64,000 nucleotides of DNA from DAOUJI01 sp965237875. Its GTDB lineage: Bacteria; Chloroflexota; Dehalococcoidia; Lucifugimonadales; JAGWBF01. Position 1 is the stretch's first letter; every line of letters starts with the position of its first letter. The DNA lies in the NCBI GenBank assembly GCA_965237875.1, contig CBDEGP010000002.1, positions 1,240,001 to 1,304,000 on the forward strand, read 5' to 3'. Made by a program: the position numbers and the translations under genes. The notes under the pieces were generated by a model that saw only the letters and a list, made by a program, of their open reading frames with translations, had not been told where the DNA came from and did not search any database. Of this stretch, positions 1-9,385 are shown one piece after another.

Positions 1-915
1 TGCCAATAGGTCCACAAGAGGAAAATACCGCTCGAAAAGCCGTTCTTGCTCCAACCGGTTTCTCATCTCGTCAGTAATTGCTCCGGCAACGAGGAAATTC
101 TTGCACCTCGTATTAGCGGCCAACGCAGCGGTCGCCGACTTGTTGGCTGCCCCTAACCGTTCGAGGGCGCCCGCGGGGTCTATGCCGCCTTTGATTTCGA
201 TCGTTGCCTCTAATGACCCAGACCTGCGAAAAGCCACATCCGGCTCTGAACTAAACTCCATATTCACATTACCCTTTAGTTCCCATCTTCCTTCGATAGT
301 GGACAGGGAATCCAGGTTGGGGTAATCCGGCCCAGCGAGCAGCCCATGCTCTACGACATATTGCAACAGCAATCGCCGTACCCTCTGTTCGGGCAGCCTC
401 CCAAACGTATTCCGCATCGTGCCGTCAAAAGAGATGCCGAGTGAAGCGACCATCGTGCGATACCCGTTCTCCAAAACCCAATCGGTCGTGTTCTCTATAG
501 TCGACGAGATTACGCTGTTGTATAGACCCGCCACCTGTTTGGCCGCGTCATTGGTCAGCCGCGGTTTTCGCGGCCTCTTCTCCGGGTCTCTTTCCCAAGC
601 CGCCACCGAACGCGCTTGATTTTGGACTTCTTTCAGAGACAGTCCGCTGATTCCACGGTAATACAACGAGACAAACGGCTCCTCTTCCAGCATGTCTGCA
701 TGGCAAAACACAAGCGCCGGATTCACGCCCACACAGGACACATGGTCCCATGCCGCCTGCGAGATGAGGTAGGACTCCAAAGGAAGGTCAAAGCCCACAT
801 CTCCGGCCATTGAACGCACGACATCACGAACCCGCAAGTCCAAGCGGTTTTGTAGATTGCGTGTCAATTCCTGGGAGCGCAGTTGACTCAGAAACCGGCG
901 ATAATCGTTGGTCAT
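1..915 (-). CDS. Type II restriction endonuclease, PD-(D/E)XK fold, C-terminus beyond the window
   Basis: The frame is open from an ATG at 915 down to the window edge (305 codons, no stop), so the C-terminus is missing. The start overlaps the TGA of the methyltransferase gene in an ATGA junction, the usual arrangement of a coupled restriction-modification operon. Residues 225-226 (Pro-Asp) and Glu240-Ile-Lys242 form a PD-(D/E)XK catalytic motif, after a long helical N-terminal domain. Stretches such as SLYYRGISGLSLK and VISSTIENTTDW remind me of the XcyI family (CCCGGG cutters), but this rests on memory. Its role would be cleavage of DNA not protected by the adjacent methylase. Confidence 0.7.
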   Translation of the reverse strand, partial: MTNDYRRFLSQLRSQELTRNLQNRLDLRVRDVVRSMAGDVGFDLPLESYLISQAAWDHVSCVGVNPALVFCHADMLEEEPFVSLYYRGISGLSLKEVQNQARSVAAWERDPEKRPRKPRLTNDAAKQVAGLYNSVISSTIENTTDWVLENGYRTMVASLGISFDGTMRNTFGRLPEQRVRRLLLQYVVEHGLLAGPDYPNLDSLSTIEGRWELKGNVNMEFSSEPDVAFRRSGSLEATIEIKGGIDPAGALERLGAANKSATAALAANTRCKNFLVAGAITDEMRNRLEQERLFERYFPLVDLLA

Positions 916-2351
916 CTACGTACCCACCAGTAAACGCATTTCCTGAGTTCCCTGCGACCAAAGCGCCCCATCTGCTGGCTTGCGTTTCCCTTCCCCCGTG
1001 AAAGAGTCCAAATGACTTTAGTCTTGAACCCGCATTGCTCGGCTAGGTCAGACAGAATCAGGTCCACTGGGACTTCCTGGCAGTGGTATTGGACGTTGTC
1101 GTTCACCATGAAGACTGAAGCGCCCGATCGGCAAACCTTGGCCAACTCGACGATAACCGTCGTCATCTCAAGGAAGTAGTTGCTGACAAGACGTATGACG
1201 TGGGGGTTCGGCAGTTCACGTCTCAAGTTAGCTTCTTCAAGGGCGTCGGTTATCTCCCTGACCGCCAAGTTTCGGTCGAAAAGCGAGAGAGCCTCTTCAT
1301 GACTAGCCGTCAATTGGGTGCGCTTAGAGCGATTCTCGACCGTTGCGGAAAGGAGACGCTGCCGAAGGCCGCTCACTCCAAAGTCGTCGTATCCCAGCCA
1401 GGCCAGCTCCAGGGCATAGGTGCGCGTGTAATCGTACCGGTTCGCATATGGCGGCGAAGTAATTACCGCGTCAAAGGAATTCGGCGGCAGGTCGAGCAGC
1501 GTCTCGTTGCAAGACCCCTCGATTATTCTGACGTCTTCAGCGCTATAAGCGCCGGTCAGTTTCGGCAAATCGGCCGCAATCATGGTCAACCTGTTTTTCA
1601 AGGAAGCTGAGTAGGGGAGCACGGTCCGCTTCTCCATACGGGCCTTGAGGTTTCTGCCGGACCGATGGTCCCATCGTAGATATTGGCCGTCCTTGCTGGT
1701 CCAACTTGCATCCTCCAATGCGCTCATTGCCGCAAGGGCCAGCAACTCGGTTTCGGCGCCTGGTTCGGCGTGCCGAAACCAATTTCTGGCTGCCGCTATC
1801 TCCTGTTCGCTGTCCGGCGGGAAAGCCTTTTCCGTAATGCGAAGGTGCGGAAATCTGTCGAGTGAAGGCACATCGGCGGCGGGCGTTTCCACCTGCCCCA
1901 ACAATTCCGCCGTCCGCCGCCGGAAGGAATCGCGGTCTACGGCCGGAGCGGCCCGCAGCCCATCGGCTATCTTGACCCCCACCGGCAGAATTTCTATCCC
2001 CGTGCCTTCCCATCCACTGCTAGCCGCCGTGATCGGAGCGGCGCCAGTCCCTGAAAAGGGGTCCAGAAGCCTCCCTCGGTCGCCGAGAAAACCCAACAGA
2101 TAGCGCACCAGCGCCACGCTGAATCCTTCTTTGAACTTGAACCACCTGAAGCCGGGCGCTTGCTTGTTGGACTGCCAGGAGACCATCTGCCGTGACAAGG
2201 CCGGGTTCACGGCGATGCGGTCGTTGAACCGGGCCAGCAACTTGTCACGTTCGTGAGTATAGCCGCCGTTTTTGCCTAGGACGCCAACGAATTGTTCCGC
2301 CTGTAAGTTGCCGTCAGTTGTTGTTTCGACAGGCTTTGGCAGCGTAGCCAT
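912..2351 (-). CDS. Site-specific DNA methyltransferase (N4-cytosine or N6-adenine)
   Basis: This 479-aa protein has the SAM-binding motif LLDPFSGTGA at residues 95-104 and the catalytic motif SPPY at 299-302. SPPY is typical of N4-cytosine and some N6-adenine methylases. The ~200 residues between the motifs fit an alpha-like order (SAM site, target recognition region, catalytic site). Translation is coupled to the restriction-nuclease gene through a 4-nt overlap, so the expected job is protection of host DNA at the nuclease site. The ribosome-binding site before the start is weak. The modified base and recognition sequence cannot be read from sequence alone. Confidence 0.85.
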   Translation of the reverse strand: MATLPKPVETTTDGNLQAEQFVGVLGKNGGYTHERDKLLARFNDRIAVNPALSRQMVSWQSNKQAPGFRWFKFKEGFSVALVRYLLGFLGDRGRLLDPFSGTGAAPITAASSGWEGTGIEILPVGVKIADGLRAAPAVDRDSFRRRTAELLGQVETPAADVPSLDRFPHLRITEKAFPPDSEQEIAAARNWFRHAEPGAETELLALAAMSALEDASWTSKDGQYLRWDHRSGRNLKARMEKRTVLPYSASLKNRLTMIAADLPKLTGAYSAEDVRIIEGSCNETLLDLPPNSFDAVITSPPYANRYDYTRTYALELAWLGYDDFGVSGLRQRLLSATVENRSKRTQLTASHEEALSLFDRNLAVREITDALEEANLRRELPNPHVIRLVSNYFLEMTTVIVELAKVCRSGASVFMVNDNVQYHCQEVPVDLILSDLAEQCGFKTKVIWTLSRGKGNASQQMGRFGRRELRKCVYWWVRR

Positions 2352-2428
2352 ACATAGCGCTCACTCAGTCTAGGACGGGGGATTAGGCCTTTTTAGCCCA
2401 TTCACTATAGTCTGTCAAACGGCAAGTG

Positions 2429-4399
2429 TCACGACGCCCCGGTGTTGGATAGGTGGGAGTTGAACCAGTCCAGCGCCCGTTTCAGGTACTCCTCTCGGAG
2501 CCGTGGGTGACCGGCCCTGTTGAAAAGGTGAGAGCTGTCGGGAAACCTGACGAACTCCACCTCTTTCCCGAGTCGTTTCAGGGCCGTGAAGAGCTGTTCG
2601 CTCTGGTTGATGGGGCAACGGAAGTCCGCTTCGCCATGCATCAGCAGGACGGGAGTTTCCACGTTGGCGGCGTACGTCAACGGCGATCTGTCCCTCATGG
2701 CGTCAAAATGTTCCGTCACTGTTCCGCCCCAGTGGACCTCACCGAAGCTGACGCCTATGTCCGACGTGCCGTAGAGACTGGGCAGGTCGGTGCATGGCGC
2801 CCCCGCCACCGCGGCGCCAAACCGGTGGTCGCGGCCCACGATCCATGAGGTCATGTAGCCTCCGTAGCTAAAGCCGTGGACGCCCAATCTGGAGGAATCG
2901 ACGTAAGGTCTGCGGCAGACCTCGTCGACGGCGGCCATGATGTCCAGACAGTCCTCGCCTCCCCAGTCCCCCAGTACCGCCTTCATGAAGTCGACGCCGT
3001 AAGAGGAAGACCCTCTGGGGTTTACGCACAGGACCAGATACCCGGACGTGGCCAGGACTTGTTGCAGCGAGTTGAAAGCATCGGTGAAGACTCCGTTGGG
3101 CCCGCCGTGAATGTCCACGACCATAGGATATTCACCCGATGGGTCAAATCCAGGCGGCAGCCACAAGCGGCAGTGTATCTCCAGACCGGCCCGGTTGATG
3201 GAGAACTTCTCCAGCTCCGCCGGAGAGTGCGCGGCAAAGTAGTCGCGGTTGTAGCCCGTAATTTGCGTAGACTCTCCGTCGGACGCGCTCGTAAGATGAA
3301 GGTCCCCCGGAGATGACGGCGATGCCGCCGACGCCACGATTCGGCGGGCTTGGCCGTCCATCGCCAGGCCGGTAATCGAGGCTCCTCCCCCCATTAGCTT
3401 TTCTACGGCGCCGCCTGACGCAGGGGCGCTGATGAGATGGGTCTCTCCCCGAGAGTCAGCCAGAAAGAGAATCCTCCCATCGTCGGTCCAGAAAATATTG
3501 GGCGGAGGAAGGGTCGGAGTCCAGGTGGCGCCGGGATTTATGGCGTCGTCGGTGAGACGGATGGGAGCTTGGCCCCGCCTGAGCACGAACAACCAGCTCT
3601 GCCATCCGGCGTTCGCCTGGGGGTCATCGGACCCAAGGACCGCCAACGCTGATGAATCCGGCGACCAGGCCAACCCTCCCACCGTAAGGAGGCCCTGCGA
3701 TCGGAGCTCGGCTTCTCCTCCGCCGGCGTCGACCACGTAGGCCTCGTTGTAGTCCACGAAATCCCTGTCCTGCCGGCGCGACGACATAAAGGCGATGCGC
3801 TGCCCGTCGGGCGACCAGACAGGCGCGCGGTCGTCCCAGTCCCCGTCGGTGACCTGAAGGGCCTCACCCCCGTTTACGCCAACGACAAATATGTGCCTGT
3901 GGGCGTCTCCCCTCCAGCCCATAGTGTCGTAACGGTACTTGATTCTGCGGACGACCTTGACTTGGGGGCCTTTTGGGGCGTCATGCCCATCCAGGGGTCT
4001 GTCCGGGTCCACGTCCGCTGCCACGGCCAAGCTTTTCGAGTCGGGCGCCCACGCGTATTCGGCCACACCCTCCGGAATGGCGGTAAGTTGGCGGACATCG
4101 CCGCCGGCGCTGGGCGCCAGCCAGACTTGACGTTTGTCCTTTTCATCGGGCCTGAGAAACGCAACCGCTGACCCGTCAGGAGAGAACTTGGGTTGGACGT
4201 CTTTATTGCCATGCTCTACGCCAAGGGGCGCGGGCTCCCCGTCGGGCAAGTCCATGACCATTATCTGCGACCTATTCTCCATGGAGTCCGGATCGGTCCA
4301 TGACTTGGTGAAGGCCAGCCGGGACCCGTCGCGGGAGACGTTCCCATCTCCCACGGAGACTAGCTGGTATATGTGGTCGGGGCCGATGGGAGCCGTCAT
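2429..4399 (-). CDS. S9 family peptidase (prolyl oligopeptidase / acylaminoacyl-peptidase type)
   Basis: This 656-aa protein has the two-domain layout of the S9C group. The N-terminal ~380 residues contain repeated WD40/TolB-like blades (PKFSPDGSAVAF, APVWSPDGQRIAF) that form a propeller gating the active site. The C-terminal part is an alpha/beta hydrolase. The nucleophile is Ser511 in HGFSYGGYM, followed by Asp592 in GEADFRCP and His624 in DSSHLFN. No signal peptide is visible, so it is probably cytosolic and cuts oligopeptides or removes blocked N-terminal residues. It stands alone between the restriction operon and a divergent oxidoreductase gene. Confidence 0.9.
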   Translation of the reverse strand: MTAPIGPDHIYQLVSVGDGNVSRDGSRLAFTKSWTDPDSMENRSQIMVMDLPDGEPAPLGVEHGNKDVQPKFSPDGSAVAFLRPDEKDKRQVWLAPSAGGDVRQLTAIPEGVAEYAWAPDSKSLAVAADVDPDRPLDGHDAPKGPQVKVVRRIKYRYDTMGWRGDAHRHIFVVGVNGGEALQVTDGDWDDRAPVWSPDGQRIAFMSSRRQDRDFVDYNEAYVVDAGGGEAELRSQGLLTVGGLAWSPDSSALAVLGSDDPQANAGWQSWLFVLRRGQAPIRLTDDAINPGATWTPTLPPPNIFWTDDGRILFLADSRGETHLISAPASGGAVEKLMGGGASITGLAMDGQARRIVASAASPSSPGDLHLTSASDGESTQITGYNRDYFAAHSPAELEKFSINRAGLEIHCRLWLPPGFDPSGEYPMVVDIHGGPNGVFTDAFNSLQQVLATSGYLVLCVNPRGSSSYGVDFMKAVLGDWGGEDCLDIMAAVDEVCRRPYVDSSRLGVHGFSYGGYMTSWIVGRDHRFGAAVAGAPCTDLPSLYGTSDIGVSFGEVHWGGTVTEHFDAMRDRSPLTYAANVETPVLLMHGEADFRCPINQSEQLFTALKRLGKEVEFVRFPDSSHLFNRAGHPRLREEYLKRALDWFNSHLSNTGAS

Positions 4400-4525
4400 G
4401 ACTGGCCTCCTACTGGGATTGGGGACAAAATATCCGAGCCATTCTGCGGTGTCAATCGCACGCCTCGTTTGACCGGGCTTCCTTGTGAGTCGTAGAATCT
4501 TGCAAACCTACAGGGAGGCCGAATT

Positions 4526-5479
4526 ATGAGATACGGGTTCTCAATCCCCAACCGTGGCCCTCTGGCCCGCCCGGAGGAGATAACCGCCATAGCCCAGCGG
4601 GGCGACCAGCTCGGCTACTACTCGATGGCTTCGGGAGACCACATCCTGGTGCCCAATACCATCGACTCAAGGTATCCGTATACCGAGAGCGGCGAATTTC
4701 CCGGGTCTCCTTCCGGCGAGTCCATGGAAATGATCACCCTGCTGGCCTATCTGGCGGGCAGGACTGAAAATATCCGGCTGGTGTGCGGGGTCCTCATCGT
4801 GCCCCACAGGAATCCCCTGGTGGCGGCCAAGGCCCTGGCCACCCTGGACGTGGTGTCCAACGGGCGGTTGATCATTGGAATAGGCGTGGGCTGGATGCGG
4901 GAGGAGTTCGAAGCGCTGGGCATCCCTCCCTTCGAAGAAAGGGGCGCCGTCACCGACGAATACATCCTCGCCATGAAGGAGCTCTGGGGCAGCGACAGTC
5001 CCAGCTTCCAGGGCAAATATTGCAGCTTCTCCAACATTTCCTTTCTGCCCAAGCCGGTACAGAAGCCCCATCCCCCTATTTGGGTGGGCGGCGAGAGCAC
5101 ACCGGCTCTCAGAAGGACCGGACGCATGGCCAACGCATGGCATCCTCTGGGCGCCAACCCCGATTTTCCAATGGGTACGCTGGACCAGCTGAAGGCGGCC
5201 ATGTGCCGCATCGCAGGTTACGCCGAACGGGCGGGCAGGGACCCTTATGAGATCGAGATTATCTACAGGCCCCCAACCATCGACATCAAAGACTCCCCCA
5301 TAGACGGAGACCGGGCGCTGTTCACCGGGTCGCCCGAGCAGATTGCCGAGGACGTTAGGGCCTATGGGGACATCGGCGTGAAGCAGCTGACCTTCGACAT
5401 GGTCAGGTGGGCCACCAGCGTCAACGAGGCAACGGATAAAATGGAGGCCCTGGCCTCCAGGGTCTGGCCCTTGGTGTAG
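4526..5479 (+). CDS. LLM class F420-dependent oxidoreductase
   Basis: A 317-aa luciferase-like (TIM-barrel) oxidoreductase that uses F420 or FMN. Family hallmarks are the early strand RYGFSIPNRGPL, the NGRLIIGIGVGWMREEFEALG block near residues 111-131, and KPHPPIWVGGES near 180. The start follows a clear AGGGAGG ribosome-binding site 9 nt upstream. The substrate is unknown. The minus-strand neighbour encodes a second LLM enzyme and three more lie at 8-12 kb, so this is one of an expanded set. A short palindrome begins immediately after the stop codon and may act as its terminator. Confidence 0.88.
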   Translation: MRYGFSIPNRGPLARPEEITAIAQRGDQLGYYSMASGDHILVPNTIDSRYPYTESGEFPGSPSGESMEMITLLAYLAGRTENIRLVCGVLIVPHRNPLVAAKALATLDVVSNGRLIIGIGVGWMREEFEALGIPPFEERGAVTDEYILAMKELWGSDSPSFQGKYCSFSNISFLPKPVQKPHPPIWVGGESTPALRRTGRMANAWHPLGANPDFPMGTLDQLKAAMCRIAGYAERAGRDPYEIEIIYRPPTIDIKDSPIDGDRALFTGSPEQIAEDVRAYGDIGVKQLTFDMVRWATSVNEATDKMEALASRVWPLV

Positions 5480-5500
5480 GGGCGACCGGCGGTCGCCCGC
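5476..5500. repeat. Short dispersed palindrome, copy 1
   Basis: GGGCGACC (5480-5487), a GGC loop and GGTCGCCC (5491-5498) form an 8-bp hairpin right after the stop codon of the upstream gene. The same element recurs at 6472-6499 and, inverted, at 6580-6601. It is a REP-like intergenic repeat that may work as a terminator, although no T-tract follows. Confidence 0.7.
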
Positions 5501-5508
5501 CCGGCTCG

Positions 5509-6354
5509 CTAGAGGACGGCGGCGGCCATCCTCTCCAGTTCCCTGAGGGATTCTTCGCCTCGGTTTTCGCCTAGCCTTACGATGGCGCGCACGGCTCCCG
5601 TGCCCTCGAACTCCTTGATCCGGTCAGGCTCGTCCGCCGTCAGACCGAAAACGGTTATCTCGATGGACTTGGGGTCCCGTCCGGCGGCTTCCGCCAGCTC
5701 GTCAATCGTAGCCCGGCCTCGGCGGATGTCGTCGGGAGTCACCCTGGTCGGCATCCACCCGTCTCCGTAGTCCACCACCCGCTTGAAGACGTTCTTGGCA
5801 AACCCGCCCAGTATCACCGGAGGGTGAGGCTTGGACGCTGGTTTGGGATTGCAACGCACCGGAGGGAAGTGATAATACTTCCCGTTGTACTCCGCTTCAT
5901 CCTTGGTCCACAGCTCCTTCATAGCCAGAATGGCGTCTTTAGTCTGAGTCCAGCGGTGGTCGAAGTCACCGCCCATGATTTCCGTTTCCTCACGGAGCCA
6001 ACCGGAGCCGATGCCGAACAGGAACCTGCCTCCAGAAAAATAGTCCAGGGTGGCTATCTCCTTGGCCAGCAGCACCGGGTTGTGCTCAGGCACCAGGAGG
6101 ACTCCCGTGCCGAGCTTTATCTCGCTGGTCACAGCCGAAGCCCTGGACAAGGCCACCAGAGGGTCGGCCATGTAGGTCATGTACTCGGGTATCGAACCGT
6201 CGTCCGAACCGTGGTACCGGGTGTTGACGTTCACGGGCATGATGGTGTGTTCGGGGAGAAAGAAGGACTCGAATCCCAATTCCTCAGCACGTTTGGCAAG
6301 CGCCGCTACGTCATAAGAGTCCGAATTGACGCTGGTGTTCACTCCAATCTTCAT
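5509..6354 (-). CDS. LLM class F420-dependent oxidoreductase
   Basis: A luciferase-like TIM-barrel oxidoreductase of 281 aa. I chose the ATG at 6354 because a GAGGGGAG ribosome-binding site sits just before it. The upstream in-frame ATG at 6396 would add 14 residues that do not resemble the family. Diagnostic segments are MKIGVNTSVNSDSYD at the N-terminus, GGRFLFGIGSGWLREE, and KPHPPVILGGFAKN. The protein is convergent with the other LLM gene at 4526-5479, and the pair is separated only by the palindromic repeat. The cofactor (F420 or FMN) and the substrate are not determined by the sequence. Confidence 0.87.
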   Translation of the reverse strand: MKIGVNTSVNSDSYDVAALAKRAEELGFESFFLPEHTIMPVNVNTRYHGSDDGSIPEYMTYMADPLVALSRASAVTSEIKLGTGVLLVPEHNPVLLAKEIATLDYFSGGRFLFGIGSGWLREETEIMGGDFDHRWTQTKDAILAMKELWTKDEAEYNGKYYHFPPVRCNPKPASKPHPPVILGGFAKNVFKRVVDYGDGWMPTRVTPDDIRRGRATIDELAEAAGRDPKSIEITVFGLTADEPDRIKEFEGTGAVRAIVRLGENRGEESLRELERMAAAVL

Positions 6355-6471
6355 GTCCAACTCCCCTCTGAAGGCTTGAGCAGCCAGGTTGCGCAAATCA
6401 TAGCACGGGCGTCACCAAGCGTCGAGCGGCGGCGGGGCGTTCCCCGCGTCACACCGCGCGCAACGAACCCT

Positions 6472-6499
6472 GTAGGGGCGACCGGCGGTCGCCCCTAAC
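6472..6499. repeat. Short dispersed palindrome, copy 2
   Basis: This is the same palindrome as at 5476-5500 with longer arms (GTAGGGGCGACC, GGC loop, GGTCGCCCCTAAC). It lies upstream of the minus-strand oxidoreductase gene, so it cannot be that gene's terminator. This favours a mobile or REP-type repeat. Confidence 0.7.
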
Positions 6500-6579
6500 C
6501 ATACACGAGCAGTCAGTCGATAGCTTGTCCAAGGGTGGTTCGACCGGCCTCCAAGTAACTGATTTCGGGTGTCAGCCAA

Positions 6580-6601
6580 GGCGACCGCCGGTCGCCCCTA
6601 C
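6580..6601. repeat. Short dispersed palindrome, copy 3 (inverted)
   Basis: A third copy in reverse orientation (GGCGACCGCC, then GGTCGCCCCTAC), 80 bp after copy 2. Two inverted copies so close together suggest a paired element similar to a REP doublet. Confidence 0.65.
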
Positions 6602-6646
6602 GACGGGCCCGAGGCCATGTCAACTTCTTTCCGAGCGCCCCCACAC

Positions 6647-6808
6647 TGTCATTCTGAATGCCGCGCAGCGGCGTGAAGAATCTAAAGAGGTTGATCACAA
6701 AGCCCGCCCGACAAAAAATGCAACGCCCATGAAGCGAGGACCCATTGCTGGGACGGCGCCAGCCTGTGGTGGGCCTCCTTAGATTCTTCGCTGCGCTCAG
6801 AATGACAG
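6647..6808. mobile_element. MITE-like element with long imperfect terminal inverted repeats
   Basis: The left end (6647-6687) reads TGTCATTCTGAATG, then a GC stem, then GAAGAATCTAAAG. The right end (6778-6808) is its inverted counterpart, CTTAGATTCTTCG, CTGCGCTC, AGAATGACAG. About 90 bp of non-coding sequence lies between. The end sequence resembles the widespread GTCATTCTGAGC repeats scattered through many bacterial genomes. There is no transposase, so it would be a non-autonomous element. The rest of the 6355-7083 gap holds the two palindromes above and nothing else I can identify. Confidence 0.6.
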
Positions 6809-7083
6809 GGTCGAGGGGCGCTTTCATGTAACTGCTTTCAGTTACTCGCCGACGCTCGGCCCCGGCCCCCGGACATAACTCTGCTCACCACGAACGGGGC
6901 CAGCAAAGCATCTGACGATCGAAAGACCCTATTGACCGAGTGCGCTCGCTTGACACGGCAAGGGGGCTATGCTACAAGTTGGAAAGCCCCGAGACCGCCT
7001 TAGTTCCGTGACGGGCATTGCGTCGCGCCGGGCGCCCGCTAAGATACAGTCGGTCCCGCGGCAAACCCTAGGAGGAGTCCAGA

Positions 7084-7884
7084 ATGGCCACTGCTGCCCC
7101 CACGCATTCGGAAGACGTATACGATCTGGCCGGGTCGAAAGTGCAGGTAATCAAGGGAGGGTCGGGCGACCCTCTGGTTATCTTTCACGACGAGACGGGC
7201 CACCCCGGTTGGCTCAAGTATCACCAGGAACTCGCCAAGAACTACACGGTCTACTCTCCGATGAACCCCGGCTGCGGCGAGTCCGATCCTCAGGAGTGGA
7301 TCAGGAACATGCGGGACCTGGCCATTTTCCAACACCAGGCGTTGGATGACCTCGGCCTAGGCAAGGTCAACGCCATTGGCTTCTCGTTCGGCGGTTGGCT
7401 TGCGGCGCAGATGGCGTCGATGGACCCTGGCCGTTTCAACAAGCTGGCGCTGGTGGGGCCCATGGGCATTCTGCCTCCCACCGGTGAGATATACGACATG
7501 TTCATGGTCGTAGCCAAAGTATTCATCACCGACGGCATCCTCAATCCCGACCAGACGCCAGAGTTCGACGCCATCTGTCCGGAGGAGCCGTCGCCGGAGC
7601 AGACCGAGCTTTGGGACATGGCCCGGGAGACCTCCTGCCGAATAGGTTGGAAGCCCTACATGTACGACCACTCTACGTCGAACCTGCTCATGCGGCTGAA
7701 GACCGTGCCCACACTGGTGGTCTGGGGCGACCAGGACCCGATTGTGCCCGTCAGCGCCAGCCGGGTCTTCCACGAGGCCATCCCAGGCTCCACGCTCAAG
7801 ATTATCGACAATTGCGGCCACCGTCCTGAGGTCGAGAAGCCCGACGAGTTTCTGGCGGCAGTCCAGGCGTTTCTGGCCGCCTAG
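7084..7884 (+). CDS. Alpha/beta fold hydrolase
   Basis: A 266-aa single-domain alpha/beta hydrolase. The nucleophile elbow GFSFGG places Ser101. Asp218 in VVWGDQDPIVP and His246 in DNCGHRPEV complete the triad. The oxyanion region is near FHDETGHPGW (residues 34-43). The start has an excellent AGGAGG ribosome-binding site. No signal peptide is present, so it is cytosolic. The gene precedes three LLM oxidoreductase genes on the same strand by ~180 bp. A pathway in which an oxygenated product is hydrolysed is plausible, but this is inference from position only. Confidence 0.85.
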   Translation: MATAAPTHSEDVYDLAGSKVQVIKGGSGDPLVIFHDETGHPGWLKYHQELAKNYTVYSPMNPGCGESDPQEWIRNMRDLAIFQHQALDDLGLGKVNAIGFSFGGWLAAQMASMDPGRFNKLALVGPMGILPPTGEIYDMFMVVAKVFITDGILNPDQTPEFDAICPEEPSPEQTELWDMARETSCRIGWKPYMYDHSTSNLLMRLKTVPTLVVWGDQDPIVPVSASRVFHEAIPGSTLKIIDNCGHRPEVEKPDEFLAAVQAFLAA

Positions 7885-8061
7885 CATAACAGTCCAAGGG
7901 CGTCCACGATCCCCTTTCGCAGCGCCGTCCCTCTCCCGCGTTGGAACGGGGACGTTGTGCTATAATGTCGCCAGTTTTCAACCCCAAGACGACGCCTCGC
8001 GAAGCCTGCGCCTCTTGGGAAATGCGGCAGACGGCGCCTAATCCCGAATCGGGAGGACTTG

Positions 8062-9333
8062 ATGCTCATAGGCTATTTTACCGAACAGCCCTGGCAGGAC
8101 CCGAACACCGGTCTGATGGGGGCGAGCAGCGCCGACCTCGGCATTAGCAACCGGTTGTACGACCCCAAAATCGGAGCGTCGCTCTACAACCGCTACCTGG
8201 ACGAGAAGGTGTACGCCGAAGAGGTGGGGTTCGACGCCATCATGCTCAACGAACACCACTCCACCCCCTTCTGTATGCAGGGCGTAACCAACGTGGGCGC
8301 CGCCGTACTGGCCCGCCAGACGAAGAAAGCCAAGATCATACTCCTGGGCAACATCCTGCCCATATGGGAGGACCCCCTGTGGCTGGCCGAGCAGTTGGCC
8401 ATGATCGACATGATATCCTACGGGCGGCTGGTCTCCGGGTTCGTACGCGGCGGAGGCAGGGAGAGCATCTCCCACAACGCGCCGCCTCACTACAACCGGG
8501 AGCGTTTCGAGGAGGCCCACGACTTCCTCATTAAGGCATGGAGCGAGCCGGGCCCATTCCGATGGGAGGGCAAGCACTACCAGTACCGCTACGTGAACCC
8601 CTGGGCCAGGCCGTTCCAGAAACCCCATCCGCCCATTTGGATACCCTCCACCGTCAGCGTGGAGACGGTGACCTGGACGGCCAGGCATCGCTATCCGCTA
8701 TGCCTCCTCTCCACTCAGCTGGAACCGACGAAAGAGGCCTTCCAGCTCTATTTCGACACGGCGGAAGAAGAGGGCTACGAGGCCGGGACCCAACACGTGG
8801 CATACTTGGGCAAGGTGCACGTTGACGAGACTGAAGAGTTGGCGGAGAAGGCCGCCCGCAAGTTCCTCACGGGAGTGAGCAACCCATTCCTGGCCGGAAA
8901 CGAGGGAACGGTCAACACCGCCATCGTCAACCTGCCCGGCCACACGTCCAGGAGGACCAGGCGATTGGCGGCCGCCGCCTACGGTCCCTCGGGCAGACGC
9001 CACGGTCTGGGAGGCGCGGGACGTCAATACCAGGCCTCCTACTCCCGCCCCTACGAGGAGCAGGTCGCCGACCACACGATAGTCACCGGGACCCCCGACA
9101 CGGTCATCGAGAAGATACGGTACGTGCTGGAGTACCTTCGGCCCGGCTCCATTATTCTATGGGACGGGGACGGTTCCATGGACCACGACGACGCCATGCG
9201 CAGCCTCCGCCTGTTCGGCCAAGAGGTGCTTCCCGCCGTCAAGGAAATCGGCAAGGAACTGGAGCTCTACAGCCCGTACGAACGGGACACCCGGACTGGC
9301 AAGCCCGTGGAGGCGATGGCGGCGGCGGACTAG
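8062..9333 (+). CDS. LLM class flavin-dependent oxidoreductase, paralogue A
   Basis: A 423-aa luciferase-like monooxygenase. The ATG at 8062 is preferred over the TTG three bases upstream because GGGAGG at 8051-8056 is well spaced. The protein begins MLIGYFTEQPWQDPN and carries LNEHHSTPFCMQGVTNVGA, MIDMISYGRLVSGFVRGGGR and KPHPPIWIPSTVS, with a longer C-terminal half than F420-type LLM enzymes. It is the first of three adjacent genes for closely similar proteins. Paralogous flavin monooxygenases of this kind are known to be expanded in SAR202 Chloroflexota and are proposed to oxidise recalcitrant organic matter. The actual substrate is unknown. Confidence 0.88.
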   Translation: MLIGYFTEQPWQDPNTGLMGASSADLGISNRLYDPKIGASLYNRYLDEKVYAEEVGFDAIMLNEHHSTPFCMQGVTNVGAAVLARQTKKAKIILLGNILPIWEDPLWLAEQLAMIDMISYGRLVSGFVRGGGRESISHNAPPHYNRERFEEAHDFLIKAWSEPGPFRWEGKHYQYRYVNPWARPFQKPHPPIWIPSTVSVETVTWTARHRYPLCLLSTQLEPTKEAFQLYFDTAEEEGYEAGTQHVAYLGKVHVDETEELAEKAARKFLTGVSNPFLAGNEGTVNTAIVNLPGHTSRRTRRLAAAAYGPSGRRHGLGGAGRQYQASYSRPYEEQVADHTIVTGTPDTVIEKIRYVLEYLRPGSIILWDGDGSMDHDDAMRSLRLFGQEVLPAVKEIGKELELYSPYERDTRTGKPVEAMAAAD

Positions 9334-9385
9334 ACCGCCGCTTTCCAACGGATTCAGGCTTCATAGACGTCAAGAGGTGTAATTC

